From Owenia fusiformis (Eukaryota; Annelida; Polychaeta; Sabellida; Oweniidae): a stretch of 64,000 bases of DNA. The position numbers and the translations under genes are program-made. Where the stretch lies: NCBI GenBank assembly GCA_903813345.2, contig CAIIXF020000010.1:15174181-15238180 (forward strand), given 5' to 3'. Shown piece after piece: positions 1 to 10,762 of the stretch; the stretch's first letter is position 1, and each line of letters opens with the position of its first letter. Under the pieces are notes generated by a model. The model searched no databases and was not told the origin of the DNA. It was given only the letters and a program-made list of their open reading frames with translations.

Positions 1-157
1 GTCTACCGAGTTTTATATCAGTTTAAATGAAAACAAGAATTTTGTATACATTTACATGATGTTAAAAACACTGCTGCAGCCACATTTTGTACCTAGAAAA
101 CAGTATAAATAGTACTGTCTGACTGATATATAAATACCAGAGCAAATTTATTTTCAG

Positions 158-3100
158 CAAGGAAGATGAAAACTTCTACAGCAAGAAGAATGCAGCAGAC
201 AAGGATCTAGAGAGTGGATGTGCTGTAAGTGAAGCAAGTGATTCAATTTGTTGATTTAAAACTTAAATCCAGCCATGAATTTTAAAGTGTATTGCAAAGA
301 GCTTTTTAAGGTCTATAAACAGATGTTTCAAGCTTGTTTTCTTCCAATTTTACACCGTGCAAAACATCATTATTACCTATGTTTCATTGCAAATAAACAC
401 CCATGTCACATTTCAGATAATAATCCTATTTTAATAGAAATGCATGGGTAATCCACATCAGGCAGACCACACTGCCAGAGTAACAAATTATAGCTTTACA
501 GGAGACATTGACCAATAAAAATGACCTTAATCCTGACCTTTCATTGTTGACCTACATAACTGATATTTGTCCTGTGGACTCTCTTGAACCATGCCAGTTC
601 ATCAACTTCAAATGCAGACTTACATCTTGGATTTTCTGTTACAGCGAAGTGTTAGACAGACATGTGAGGTTATTGGACAGTTCTTGCATGACCTACTTGG
701 AGGGGAAATAAAAACTGCCTCATCTGCAGTGTAAGTATCATCTGCATTTTTTAAAATGATAAAATGAGCCTACATGTACATGGATTTTGTAAAATGCGCC
801 TGAGATATTTCAGGCTTGTCTATCTTGTCAGATTTTATGGCACTACCAGAAGTGATAACATATTATTGTCTCCAATTTTTTGTGGATGGTGTTTGATGCT
901 TGGTGTCCAGCGTTCGGTATCTGTAACAAATAACAAGTGATGACATTTTGCATGCCTTGTTAGGTTTGCTTCTGACCTGTATGAGAGCATTCCATTATTT
1001 AAAATGACGTTCTGCTTGCTTCTCATTTGAAAATAACATTTTTTATTCTACTCATGCTTTTTACATGTACTAGCGTAAGTGATCTGTATGATTTACTCAT
1101 ATTCAGCACAATTCTTTAAAACATGATGGCCAAATGAATTTTCTTTTGGATAAACATAGTCATTGAAATGTTTTGCTAATGGAAAACCATTTGAAACTGT
1201 AAGTTATATATCAGGTTGTTTATTTTCTTGTAGAAATGACCGTAAAGAACGCCTATGGACTAGCACCGAGCGAATTGCCTCAGAATACCCAGCCAATCAA
1301 ATCCTTGTGTCCTTAATCAATAATACCCAGGACGCAAATTTGAGAATACGAGAAAAGACAGAAAGCATCAATATAAAACAAGATGCTGAAAAACTGAGGT
1401 AACTTAAACTGTGTAACAACATCTATCCTATTATGTCACCACCAAAAGTGGTGACATATTGTTATGGTCTCCGTTTTTTTGTTCTTAATATATGTGATAG
1501 TCCCTGTTGAAGTTTTGAAACATTGGGTGATTCCATAGACTTCCAATGTGAGCAAAATATAATTGAATAACTTTCAAGTTGAATTTGAAAAGCTACATTA
1601 GTACTAGATATAATTTAGATGGTTCATTCCTATTTTTGATTTCATAGGTATAAAGCACTTGCTCAACTAGCAAAAACTTGTGACAAGTAGGAAACTAAGC
1701 ATTTAGAGATGCAATAACTTGTCTTGATTAACTTTGTGGATGATTTCTAGGTTTAAATATGAGACAAATGGTAGACTGACGGATCTCTCTACCCCACCAA
1801 ACTTTGAACACAGTCTGAGTCGACTGCTAGAAGATTGTCAGTTGAGTCATATAAACAGATTTGTGGAGACAGAAAAATTGAAAAATGGAGCATGGAAAGT
1901 GACAAAATCTCTAGAATCTGTGAAGATGCAGATTGAGCAACAGCTTAGTAAGATGTACATTCAAGATCCAGGTGCCCTAGAGCTAGCAAGGTAATAAATA
2001 CATGTAGCATTATTTTGCATGGATAGGTGGAATCTTCATATTGATGTTAATAGTTCATAAATGGACTTATGTACACATGTCGTGTCTTAAAACTATATTT
2101 GATAGTCAGTCCATTGGTATACTTCAACCTTTTCTGCATTTTGTCTATTTTTAGTACATGGAAAAAACTTGTTTCCTGACTAATTTGATAGCTTTGGAAT
2201 ACTGTTGCAAGGTGGAAAAAAAAGAATAAGTCAAAATCAATTACTGGTACTTGAGTGAAAAATACAGACTATAGTATTCTCAAATGTATCATTTTCAACC
2301 AAAGGATTTCACAGTTGTCCTTGGTTCTGAAGAGCCAGTGTCATTTCTTTGGTAGCTACATTGTTTCATCACTTTATCTTTAGGAAGATACTGCAGTTAG
2401 AATTTGATATGGTGGAGAGAAAGACGATTTTGAGACACCTAGAGTCATCTTCATTGTTGTATCGTGAACAAATCGCCATAGCAACCAAACAACAAGAAAT
2501 TCTGCTGTCCAAGTTTCAGCGTATTCAGGACTTCAAGAAACTGGCCGTGAGTATAAGAAACAATAACTAATGAAAGAGATGCTAAGTTGATTTTTTTCTT
2601 CTGTAAATCATGATTTGAACATGAGAGCATTAACACTGTTCTACAGCTGGATGACTCTTACTGCAGTTAGCGTCATTCAAGGCGGTTGCCGACATTCTTT
2701 CGTTTTCGACAAACATCTGATTTCAGCATCTGATTTCCAAAAGTTTTGCCATGCAAACGAATAAAACTACAACTGTAAACAACCACAGATGAATGCTCTA
2801 ACAACCGCATATGAGTGAATTTGAAGGAAAACAGCTTCACTTAGAATGACTCTAACTGAAGTTGATGATCTATGTCATCATTACGTCATCATCGAAACTT
2901 TTGGAATCAAGATTCAACATTGTTTAGTTGAAATCGGAGGTTTGTCGAAAACGAAAGAATTTTGGCCACCATCTTGAATAACACTAACTGCAGTTAGAGT
3001 CATCCAGCTGTGGAACAGTGATAAACTGCAAACAAATGAACAACTTAAGGTAAGAGTTGATTTTTGTTTGATTTGATGCACTTTAAACTTAATGACTGAA

Positions 3101-6100
3101 CAAAATCAAAACATCTAAAGCTATTTTGTTTTTTATTTTTTCAATGGGTTTTTGACTTTCAATTCCAATCTACTGCTGTCCTGAAATATTTTCATCATTT
3201 TGCAAATCAGTTTGACAGTCCTGGGATCTGAATGTCCATAGAATATTGATAGTTGAGAGTTAGCTTAGTATTCCTTGGTGACACAGACACCCTTGTATTC
3301 ATCAAAGACAAGTGATTTAGGGCAAGGACGGGCAAGGGCCTTTCCAGCCTCATCACACTGCCAGAAACAGGTGTCGTCAGAGTGCTTGAAGTGGAATTTC
3401 TGGGAAGGGCCCTGGTATGTGTTGTATCTGTTGTAGCTGTTGTATCCGTAGCTTGGCTGGGCAGCATGTGTCTCAGCTGGGTAGTAGCTCTTGGGGCATG
3501 TGAAGTAGCTGCTGTATGTGGTGGCACATTTTCTGCATGAGTTGTACATGTAGGATCCATATCCGTAGCTGTTGCAGTGGCTGTAGCTCTTGGTCTCGTA
3601 TGTGTTGTAGCTTGGGGCTTCGTAGCTGTTGTAGCTTGGGGCTTTGTAGCTGTCATGGCTGTTGTAGCTTGGGGCTTCATAGCTGTCATGGCTGTTGTAG
3701 CTTGGGGCTTCGTAGCTGTTGTAGCTTGGGGCTTTGTAGCTGTCATGGCTGTTGTAGCTTGGGGCTTCATAGCTGTCATGGCTGTTGTCGCTTGGGGCTT
3801 TGTAGCTGTCATGGCTGTCGTAGCTTGGGGCCTTGTAGCTGTCATAGCTATCATAGCTTGGGGCTTTGTAGGATTCCTCATATTTGGGTGCATATGCTGT
3901 GCTGGAAATAAAATGATCTACTGTTTCAAAAAACATGTTAAGGATACATTTTCAGTCGACTACTTAATTATCGTAATAAGATTTCTTTGATATTGAAGAA
4001 GCAGAGAAAATAGAGAAATTCCACAAAGTGATTTGTTGTATTGTTTTGTAAATCTGAATGAATCAAGACGGAATTGCCATTTAATTAATTAGAAACAATA
4101 TGCCAATAAGCATAAACTACTGTATATTGAAACATAACCATGCATACAATATCATATTTTCATATTCTAAATTTTCTCATTTTTAAACAAAATAATTTCC
4201 ATAATATGGTTGAAAATAGTTGCAACCATTTTGGTTAAATGCAACTGAAACAATCAATGGTGTTGTAATGGTTGCAATGATATGCAACCAAAGTTTTCAA
4301 CCAAATTTTAATAGTTGATATGTAATGGTTGGAAACATTTCAAATGGTTGCAGTAATGTCACACAAGGATTTTTAATGGTTACGCAAGGGTTTTAACGGT
4401 TGAAATTTGGAAAAAATTGTTGCTTTTTCTAAGGGAAATGCCCTTCAAAAAATGGCTTTATGAAGCTAAAATTAGAAGTATAGGGTACTAAAAATTGCAA
4501 TCAACATTCATGACTTTTTACATTTTTGTCATTTGCCATATTGAACATTAAATATAAGATTTTAAAGATTTCCCATGCCATATCAAAATGTCAAGCTTTA
4601 TATGATTTTCCAAATCTAGTAAAGTACTACGCACTTACAAATAGTTTTTATAAGTTACTAAACATCAATTCATTTATTTTTTGAACTGTGAGCACAAACC
4701 AGCTTCTTACTGCGTATCCCTTGTTTATTTATTTTAATTTCAAGAAATGTGACTTTAAATTGACATCTGAGATACTCTGGATCCCTTGATGTACAGAATT
4801 CATTTGATTTCAAGTAAAACTACTCACGTGGCATAATCGCTGGCCACGGCCATAGCGACGCATCCTACGAACACTGCAAGTACGGTGTGCATGTTGTATG
4901 TCTGTGTATCTGTAAAGAGCTACTGAGAGACTGAGGAGCAGAACAATTGAGGCCACTTTTATAGTCTCAACACAATCCCATACACACAGATGTGCCAAAG
5001 GGTGCAACCTTGATATGTTATAAGATATTAATAAATTACACTAATGAATTGAAATGTTATATAATACCTTCGTGAACCAATCAAAAGATAATGTTCTGCA
5101 CCAGGTTTTGATAAATTGAATTAAAATTGAGGTACGGAAATGATTAGATCTGTTTTAATTAAACATGCTCATTTCTTTTCCAATTGACTCCCACTTTAAC
5201 TGATTGATTTAACAAACAGGTGGCTCAGTGATGAGCTTCCATGGTTGTATGGATTACAAGAGGAATGCAAAAGACAAGAATCTAAATGCGCTGTTAGCCC
5301 AGGGGAGGCACTGGTCAACCTTTTGTACAGGGGGGGTGCCGCTGAGATTCAAATATCTACCCACATCTAGGGATTTTTCTCTAAAAATGGACCCACATCC
5401 AGGGGTTTTCTTTCAAAAATAGACCCACTTCTAGCAATTTTTTCAAACACTACCCCCGGGGGGGGTTCACTGTATATAAACCTTGACGGGGATCCTCGGC
5501 GCACATGGGGTACCTTTTTTTGACATTTGGTATGGCAATGGACCCACATTTTAGGATGTGGTATGAGAATGCCCCCTCATTATGACTTTTGAGGGATGGA
5601 AATGGTCAGATTTTTCAACTTTCTGGTTTGAGAATGGTCATGGAAAATATGTTACCTCACAATTATGGTATGGAATTGGTCTAGTAGTCACACATATCCT
5701 AACTTCTTCAGTTTGAATAAATAGCTTTTTTCCCAGGAAATATTCTACTTTGGACCATTGGTATGGCATTTGTCCTATATTTTGACATTTGGTATGGCAT
5801 TGGTTTCATATTTGGGCATTTGGTATGGCTTTTGGGCACTATATCGGTTGGTATGGGAACACATCCAAATTTGACATTTTGGTATGGGAATATATTGATA
5901 TCTGAGGGTTCAGCCTAGGACCCCCGCCAAATTTTGTACACAGTAAACCCCCCGGGACTATACCTAGTTATAGGATTTTCAAAAAGTAGACCTAGTTCTA
6001 GGGATTTTTTCATCAAAATGGGATTTTTATTTTTTATCTTTAGCCACCCGTATATGGGAGCTATTTCAAACAGGGAGAAAGTCAATTGAAGATGAACTCA

Positions 6101-9100
6101 GACAAGGATGACCAAAAGCTGTAACTTCCCATAGTCAGATTGATGCAATAAAAGAAATATTGGATGAATTCCTATCAGAAAAATATATAAGATATTTTGT
6201 AATCATAACAATGATTTGTAATTTTCACAACTTCTCATGTTTTTTATCCTAGGCATTTAGCAATTTCTATCAATCTTTGATGGTTTAAAAAGGAGTTTAT
6301 AATGGTCTTATAATCCATATAGGAGGAAATTACAGGGTGTCAAAAAACAACGGCACCCCCCTCTACAGCAAACAGTACTTATTATTACATGGTGTGTCAT
6401 ATCTCATTTTAAAGACAATTTAATTCTGGAGTTACCTGAGAAATTTCAGCTTTATATCATATAATTTTACAGATTTACAGCTGATTCTTAGTAGTTGGTA
6501 CGACCACCAGTTGCTGCTCAAACAGCAGCTTATCTGGACGGATATGATTTCAATGAAAATTCAGATAAATGTGTAGCATTGCATAATCCTCTAAGCACTT
6601 TCCTCAAATTGTTCAGAAATACATCCTCACTGTATCTTTTTTCAAGAGGCTCTTCGTCCATCAGTTCCTATACCCTGTTTTACAGAACTGAACCCATATG
6701 TTTAGTGCAGTTGAAATCTGAGTTCATTCTTTCATATTCCACTTTCTGAAGATTTGACCTTTAACCAGTAACAGAACAGCAAATAAAGTACCAAAGTAGC
6801 AAACTTAAAAACAATGTAGCTTTTTTAATATAAAGTTTTATTAAATGAAATGAAGAGTAACTCCAGAATTAAATTATCTTTCAAATGATGTATGACACAA
6901 TATGGAACATTCAGGACTTTTTGCTGAAGAGGGGGGTGCCGTTGTTTTTTGACACCCTGTATGTAGAAATTACAGGTTAACAAGCAGGACCTGTACAGTT
7001 TGGGGATTATATAGAAAGGCTGGGACACTTCTAGTGTAAACTTAATGAAAGAAACATAAAACTTATAATTTGTGTATGATTTCAGGATAACAAGCAAAAT
7101 CTGATTCGAGTACTGGTCAAGCACAACACCAACTCTAAAGATAGACTCACCGACCAGAAGGCAGAGGTATGAAATCTAAGATTTTCAAATTGTATCAAAA
7201 TTATTTTTTTAGATTTGATTTTTAAGAATAATCTTTGGACACCCATTTCATTTTATATAAATGAAGTCATTATTTGATGAATTTTATATAATTTCCCTCA
7301 CAAATAAATAAATCATACTAGTAATTACCATTACTTTTGGTACACCCTGTACTTCAGATTCTAGAGTATGTGCATAAGTCTCTGAGTGGCCACCATGCTG
7401 AGACAACTGCCACCGTGTCCCAGCTACATGATGGTGCCTCACAGGAGTTAGAGCTGTTTGCCTCAGTGGCTCTACCATACCTCATGTACACATTGCTTGA
7501 GAGGTGAGAATTTAAGATATTAGGCCACATGATAGATTTGCTTATGTATGAAATGTACAAACTCTTAAGATCAGAGCCTTGAAAGATTTCACAAGATTTA
7601 TTTCCGTGTTTCATATCTTTTATTGACTTTTACAAGATCATGAAATTAACTATTTTGAAATGTACATCACCAGATTAGATTGACTAAGAGGCCTTTTCAA
7701 AAGACTGAATTCCAAGGTATATTTTCTTGGGGAATGCACCCATGTAAGTTGGAATGTTGTTTTTTCAGTGGTCAGAAGAAAGCAGTACTAGATATGTCAA
7801 TCCACAGACTGGCTAACTCTCCCTACACTCCAGGCAGTGCCACAATACAGAGGATACTACAGAAATTAGAGTTTCCAATCTACAAGGTAAACTACAGTAT
7901 AGACACCCAGTCTATGACAAATTGTAAACAATATCCAACTGAAATAAACCCTTGCCTAAGACTCACTTCAATTCAGAACTATAGTTATGATAAAATGTGT
8001 GTTATTTCTTTATTTTCATTTATAGTATTATTTAATATTTATATATATTTATATATTATTATTATATTACAAACATTGTACAAAGCCTAGGCCTGGGCTC
8101 ACAATTGGACAACACAAAATACACTCGGTTTTGCACTTTTTCAAAGTGCTTTATTGTCCTCGTCTTGGCGGGCAGACATCACAGAAATCTAGGAAAACCA
8201 CTTAGCCATTCAACTTTAAATCTTTACAGATGCAAGAGCAGACTGCCAAGATCCGATTAGGTTTAAGGCATGCTCCGTGAATTACATGGCACCCATTTTG
8301 CTCTTTAGATTGCAATATTTATCACTGTGTGTCTCATTGTTATTGTTATATGTTGTAGTCTCCCGAGTGTATGTTGTCTCAAGCCATCAAGTTGAAATGG
8401 GAGGTAGACGAGATAGAACAACTACTGGTATCTCATAGCAACATGGCTGCAACTGTTGCCAACAGAGATGAAGATACACTGTCTACTGTAAAACGTGTCA
8501 CCAGTGAGTTTTTTGGATTGAAATGTACATTTCTATAATGTGTAATTGATTTAAATGCTTTATATGTCCAACCAAGAAATGGAAGTGGTGGAACATATTG
8601 TTATATCCTTCATTGCTATAGTCTCCAATTTTTGTGGATGGCATTTTGCATGTTAATGCCTTGTTGGGTATGTTGGCATTTTGGAGTTTGGTAAACAAAT
8701 ATTTTATTAAAACATGTATAATGTAATATTTGTCTTAAATGATGTCATACCATGGACATTTAATAGATTGAAGCCCATGGTCATGCTAATTACTAAATTC
8801 ATATTGTAGGGCTTTGTGAAAAGGTTAAAGAGAAAGATTCTGCCACCTTGACTGAAGTTATGCCCTTATTGAAATCAAGACTAGAGAGGACTACAAAGTC
8901 ACTTGAGAAGTGTGTTGCTATGGAAACTAAAGTTGATCACTGGTAAGATAATTTTACTTTTGTTAAATAAGTGGGAGATGAGGATTTAGTTAGATGGACA
9001 ATTGGTCAGAACACAGCTTGGATAAGAATGTTCCCATTGAAAGGTATTCACTATTCAGATATACTGTGTTTAAAAAACAGTTCTTAAAATATCAATTACC

Positions 9101-9641
9101 AAGATGCCAGTAAGTAGTTATCAGTTTCACCACCAGGTGTCTAATTTGGCATGACAGGTATTGAAAAAGTTCAACTAATTTGAATAATGAATCTATTAAG
9201 GAGATCAATTATTTTTATCTAACCTTTTGAGTTTGATAATTAAAATATGTTTAGTAAAAGAAATTATTATCTGTTCAATACAAGAAAAGGATCAATTTTT
9301 ATGATTCTATAACAGAAATATATAACATTCTATCACATGATATAGAAACTTAATTTCTATATCATGTAATTTTGTATTTAGATTTTAGATTGAATGATTA
9401 AAATGAGGATTATTTCTATATAAATCTAATCCATTCAACCACAAAATGGCACTAAAAACTTAAGTCTTTTGGATGGGAGTGTTATATCAAATGTCCTTGT
9501 GGTCTTTGCAGGTGGGAGCAGCCAGGGCAAGATGTGACACCCTGGGTGAAGGTAGATAATATGACCCTACAACAGTGGAAGGACCAGTGGACTGTAACCC
9601 TTACTAAGCTGCGCCAGTTGCAGATGCAAAAGACTAAGTAG
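158..9641 (+). CDS. HAUS5: HAUS augmin-like complex subunit 5, C-terminal ~490 residues (5' exons outside window)
   Basis: HAUS5 is a subunit of the eight-protein augmin complex, which recruits gamma-tubulin to spindle microtubules for branching nucleation. Eleven exons join in one frame with GT-AG junctions: 158-224, 645-730, 1234-1398, 1751-1990, 2384-2546, 7086-7166, 7358-7503, 7769-7886, 8359-8503, 8810-8942, 9512-9641 (stop TAG). Together they are 1474 nt. The last junction creates HWWEQPGQ, close to the DWWEQPGQ I recall near the C-terminus of vertebrate HAUS5, followed by a tryptophan-rich end (LQQWKDQW). VRQTCEVIGQFLHDLL and LIRVLVKHN also align with the vertebrate protein. Most of the chain is predicted helical or coiled coil. 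Human HAUS5 is about 633 residues, so roughly 140 N-terminal residues lie upstream. Intron 2547-7085 carries a complete gene on the other strand. Identity is confident; exact edges rest on splice consensus and frame. Confidence 0.92.
833..985 (+). repeat. Dispersed repeat, copy 1 (HAUS5 intron)
   Basis: The segment contains AGTGATAACATATTATTGTC, then CTCCAATTTTTTGTGGATGG, and later GTGATGACATTTTGCATG followed by CCTTGTT. The same block order recurs at about 1432-1480, 8575-8690 and 10366-10450, always in the same orientation and always in HAUS5 introns or 3' flank. Family unknown; probably an old dispersed element. Confidence 0.6.
1432..1480 (+). repeat. Dispersed repeat, copy 2 (fragment)
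   Basis: A short fragment (AAAGTGGTGACATATTGTTA followed by TGGTCTCC) of the family also present at 833-985, 8575-8690 and 10366-10450. Confidence 0.5.
2631..3020. mobile_element. MITE-like foldback with ~80-bp inverted arms
   Basis: The left arm (CACTGTTCTACAGCTGGATG, then ACTCTTACTGCAGTTAG, running to TTCTTTCGTTTTCGACAAAC) is the inverted match of the right arm ending ...CATCCAGCTGTGGAACAGTG. The arms are about 80 bp around a spacer of about 220 bp. It starts about 85 bp inside the large HAUS5 intron. No open frame. A clear target duplication could not be fixed, so the superfamily is undecided. Confidence 0.75.
3132..3137 (-). terminator. Candidate poly(A) signal of the nested peritrophin-like gene
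   Basis: AATAAA on the minus strand (TTTATT on plus) lies about 130 nt past the stop codon of the nested gene at 3265. It would end that transcript inside the HAUS5 intron. Confidence 0.5.
3265..4892 (-). CDS. Secreted tandem-repeat protein with a peritrophin-A-like (CBM14) C-terminus, nested in a HAUS5 intron
   Basis: Two coding exons: 4892-4828 and 3901-3265, joined by a donor (AC|GTGAGT) and acceptor (TTTCCAG) that restore one frame of 233 residues. Residues 1-17 (MHTVLAVFVGCVAMAVA) form a classic signal peptide. From about residue 30 to 120 the chain is an array of 8- and 11-residue units of the type YEAPSYNS and YEAPSYNSHDS. A Tyr/Ser/Cys-rich stretch follows. The end holds FWQCDEAGKALARPCP, LVFDEYKGVC and a stop, matching the second half of the peritrophin-A chitin-binding pattern (aromatic-x-C, CP, F, final C). 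Family knowledge suggests an extracellular, possibly cuticle, shell, tube or mucosal matrix protein that binds chitin; this is inference. The first cysteines of the domain are hard to place, so it may be divergent. The gene has its own TATA box and poly(A) signal. Confidence 0.85.
3580..3890 (-). repeat. Coding minisatellite (24/33-bp units) in the nested gene
   Basis: On plus, GTAGCTTGGGGCTT(T/C) followed by (G/A)TAGCTGT is repeated about a dozen times, with the spacers GTTGTAG or CATGGCTGTTGTAG giving 24- and 33-bp periods. All units are multiples of three, so length changes would keep the frame. Copies are nearly identical, implying recent expansion or homogenisation. Confidence 0.9.
4200..4400. 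repeat. Degenerate short repeat rich in AATGGTTG
   Basis: AATGGTTG, GGTTGCAA and their complements occur about ten times at irregular spacing in the nested gene's intron. It looks like a decayed simple repeat. Confidence 0.5.
4956..4963 (-). promoter_or_regulatory. TATA box of the nested peritrophin-like gene
   Basis: The minus strand reads GAC-TATAAAAG-TGG, 64 nt before the ATG at 4892. An initiator-like TCAGTCT lies about 27-30 nt downstream, near 4930. A strong TATA box fits a highly expressed, tissue-specific secreted protein and supports independent transcription from the host intron. Confidence 0.75.
5452..5956. mobile_element. Non-autonomous DNA element with G-rich terminal inverted repeats, copy A
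   Basis: The left end CCCGGGGGGGGTTCACTGTA and right end TACACAGTAAACCCCCCGGG are inverted copies. The interior repeats 'tttggtatggcattgg'-like phrases (TGACATTTGGTATGGCA several times). The same ends and interior occur in reverse orientation at 61741-63033. Flanking it are roughly 30-bp tandem phrases around CCCACATCTAGGGATTTTT (5350-5430 and 5965-6025). The whole block 5300-6039 is flanked by TTAGCC on both sides, which may be the true insertion boundary. Confidence 0.75.
6050..6175 (+). pseudogene. Mariner-type transposase N-terminal relic
   Basis: One frame reads IWELFQTGRKSIEDELRQG, a stop, then PKAVTSHSQIDAIKEILDE. This matches the end of the helix-turn-helix region and linker of mariner/SETMAR-type transposases (W-x-RF-x-x-GR-x-SIEDE-x-R-x-GRP). 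It has an in-frame stop and no catalytic domain nearby, so it is a dead fragment in the HAUS5 intron. Confidence 0.6.
6331..6961. mobile_element. Mariner-type MITE with TA target site (HAUS5 intron)
   Basis: TA-CAGGGTGTCAAAAAACAA at the left and its inverse ending GACACCCTG-TA at the right bound 631 bp. Inverted homology extends about 110 bp on each side (through AATTCTGGAGTTACCT and its complement). The TA flanks and CAGGGTG ends fit the Tc1/mariner class. An 84-codon open frame at 6495-6749 has no recognisable transposase motif. Confidence 0.85.
8575..8690 (+). repeat. Dispersed repeat, copy 3 (HAUS5 intron)
   Basis: Contains GTCTCCAATTTTTGTGGATG and GCATTTTGCATGTTAATGCC followed by TTGTT, shared with the copies at 833-985 and 10366-10450. 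Confidence 0.6.
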
Positions 9642-9653
9642 TCTGCGGAGATA

Positions 9654-9835
9654 CAAAATGGGGAACTACCAGTCAAAGAGCAAGTGTTATTTATGGACTC
9701 GTTCTATCTAATAGAGCACCATTGGACTGTGATCTTAAATTGATACTGCAAAATGGGGAATTATCAGTCAAAGAGCAAGTGTTATGTATTCATATATGGA
9801 TTCATTCTATCTAATAGAGCACCATTGAACTGTGA
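9654..9835 (+). repeat. Tandem duplication in the HAUS5 3' UTR
   Basis: 9654-9732 and 9749-9835 share the blocks CAAAATGGGGAA, CAGTCAAAGAGCAAGTGTTA and TCTAATAGAGCACCATTG. The second copy has an extra TATGTATTCATA. The duplication starts 13 nt after the stop codon. Confidence 0.85.
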
Positions 9836-10365
9836 CTGAAATGTTACATCAAAAAAATTCTAAAGTGACTATAATATTCTGGAATGGTCAGATATTAGTG
9901 GAATATATTTGTAGATCAAAGGACACAGCACTCTATCAAAGTAAAATGTTTCAGTTACTCTTATAGGTTGTATATAGAAAATTGTGTGAGGGCCAATATA
10001 GTTGAAAGACTCTGATTTGAATTTGTTGATGATCATGTGATAGATGATTAAGTGATAGATGATTAAGATGCTGCTGTTCAGCTTGATTTATTATGAAATC
10101 CATATCAAAGAGATTGTTAGACTTTACATTGCAGGTTGAACATTCAAAATTAGAAGTTCATGTATTCCCAAATTACTTTTTTTTAACCAATCAGTCGTCA
10201 GAATTATCAAGTTTTAATCATTGTAGCCTAGTGTACACTATATCAATCATGTATTGTGGTGTCATCTCCTGAAATGTTAATTAAATCTTTTTGACTTGGA
10301 GATCTCGACCCGGAGTTTGCTGCATTTTATTCTTTGTGAACAGTGCTCATCAGTTGTTGTTTGGT

Positions 10366-10450
10366 GGTCGCCATATGATTGTTGGTTTTCAGTGGCTTTA
10401 ACAAATGGCACGTGGTGACATTTTGCATGTTAATGCCTTGTTTAAGAACT
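10366..10450 (+). repeat. Dispersed repeat, copy 4 (HAUS5 3' UTR)
   Basis: Contains GTGGTGACATTTTGCATGTT followed by AATGCCTTGTT, matching the copies at 833-985 and 8575-8690. Confidence 0.55.
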
Positions 10451-10756
10451 TTGATCTGACCAATATACCCAATTTATTTTTATTCAATGTATTCAATAAT
10501 AATGGAGGAAAATTTGATATGTGTAGTGAATTTGAAGTTTTAAAACAGCAATATTTACACACAAAACAATGGGCCAGATGTGAAGAACAACCGAGTGGTT
10601 AACTGCCATCTATACGAGTCCTGGCTCCCATTACATAAGTTATTGAATGATTTATGTAAATATATTTTTATGAATATACATTTTGTATATAAACTGTACA
10701 TTACTCTTACTGTTCTTTCATAATAATGCACATAATGCTTGCAAAGAAAATTTGTA

Positions 10757-10762
10757 AATAAA
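10757..10762 (+). terminator. Candidate HAUS5 poly(A) signal
   Basis: AATAAA is followed by a T/G-rich stretch (CTTGTTATC ... CCTTGTTACTTTT), giving a 3' UTR of about 1.1 kb. Several weaker A-rich hexamers exist upstream. Confidence 0.5.

Noticed and set aside
508-711. 67-codon plus frame overlapping a HAUS5 exon
   Set aside because: Runs out of frame with the real exon 645-730 and into intron on the left.
3207-3893. 228-codon minus-strand frame rich in TKPQATT
   Set aside because: Frame-shifted reading of the YEAPSYNS minisatellite. It lacks a signal peptide and the CBM14-like end, and the spliced frame at 3265-4892 explains the DNA better.
3516-3990. Two plus-strand frames (131 and 137 codons) with LGLCSCHGC or VAWGFVAV repeats
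   Set aside because: Antisense shadows of the same minisatellite; no promoter, splice or domain support.
7341-7352. TACACCCTGTA next to a HAUS5 acceptor, resembling a mariner end
   Set aside because: No matching opposite end in the 190-bp intron; too short to call.
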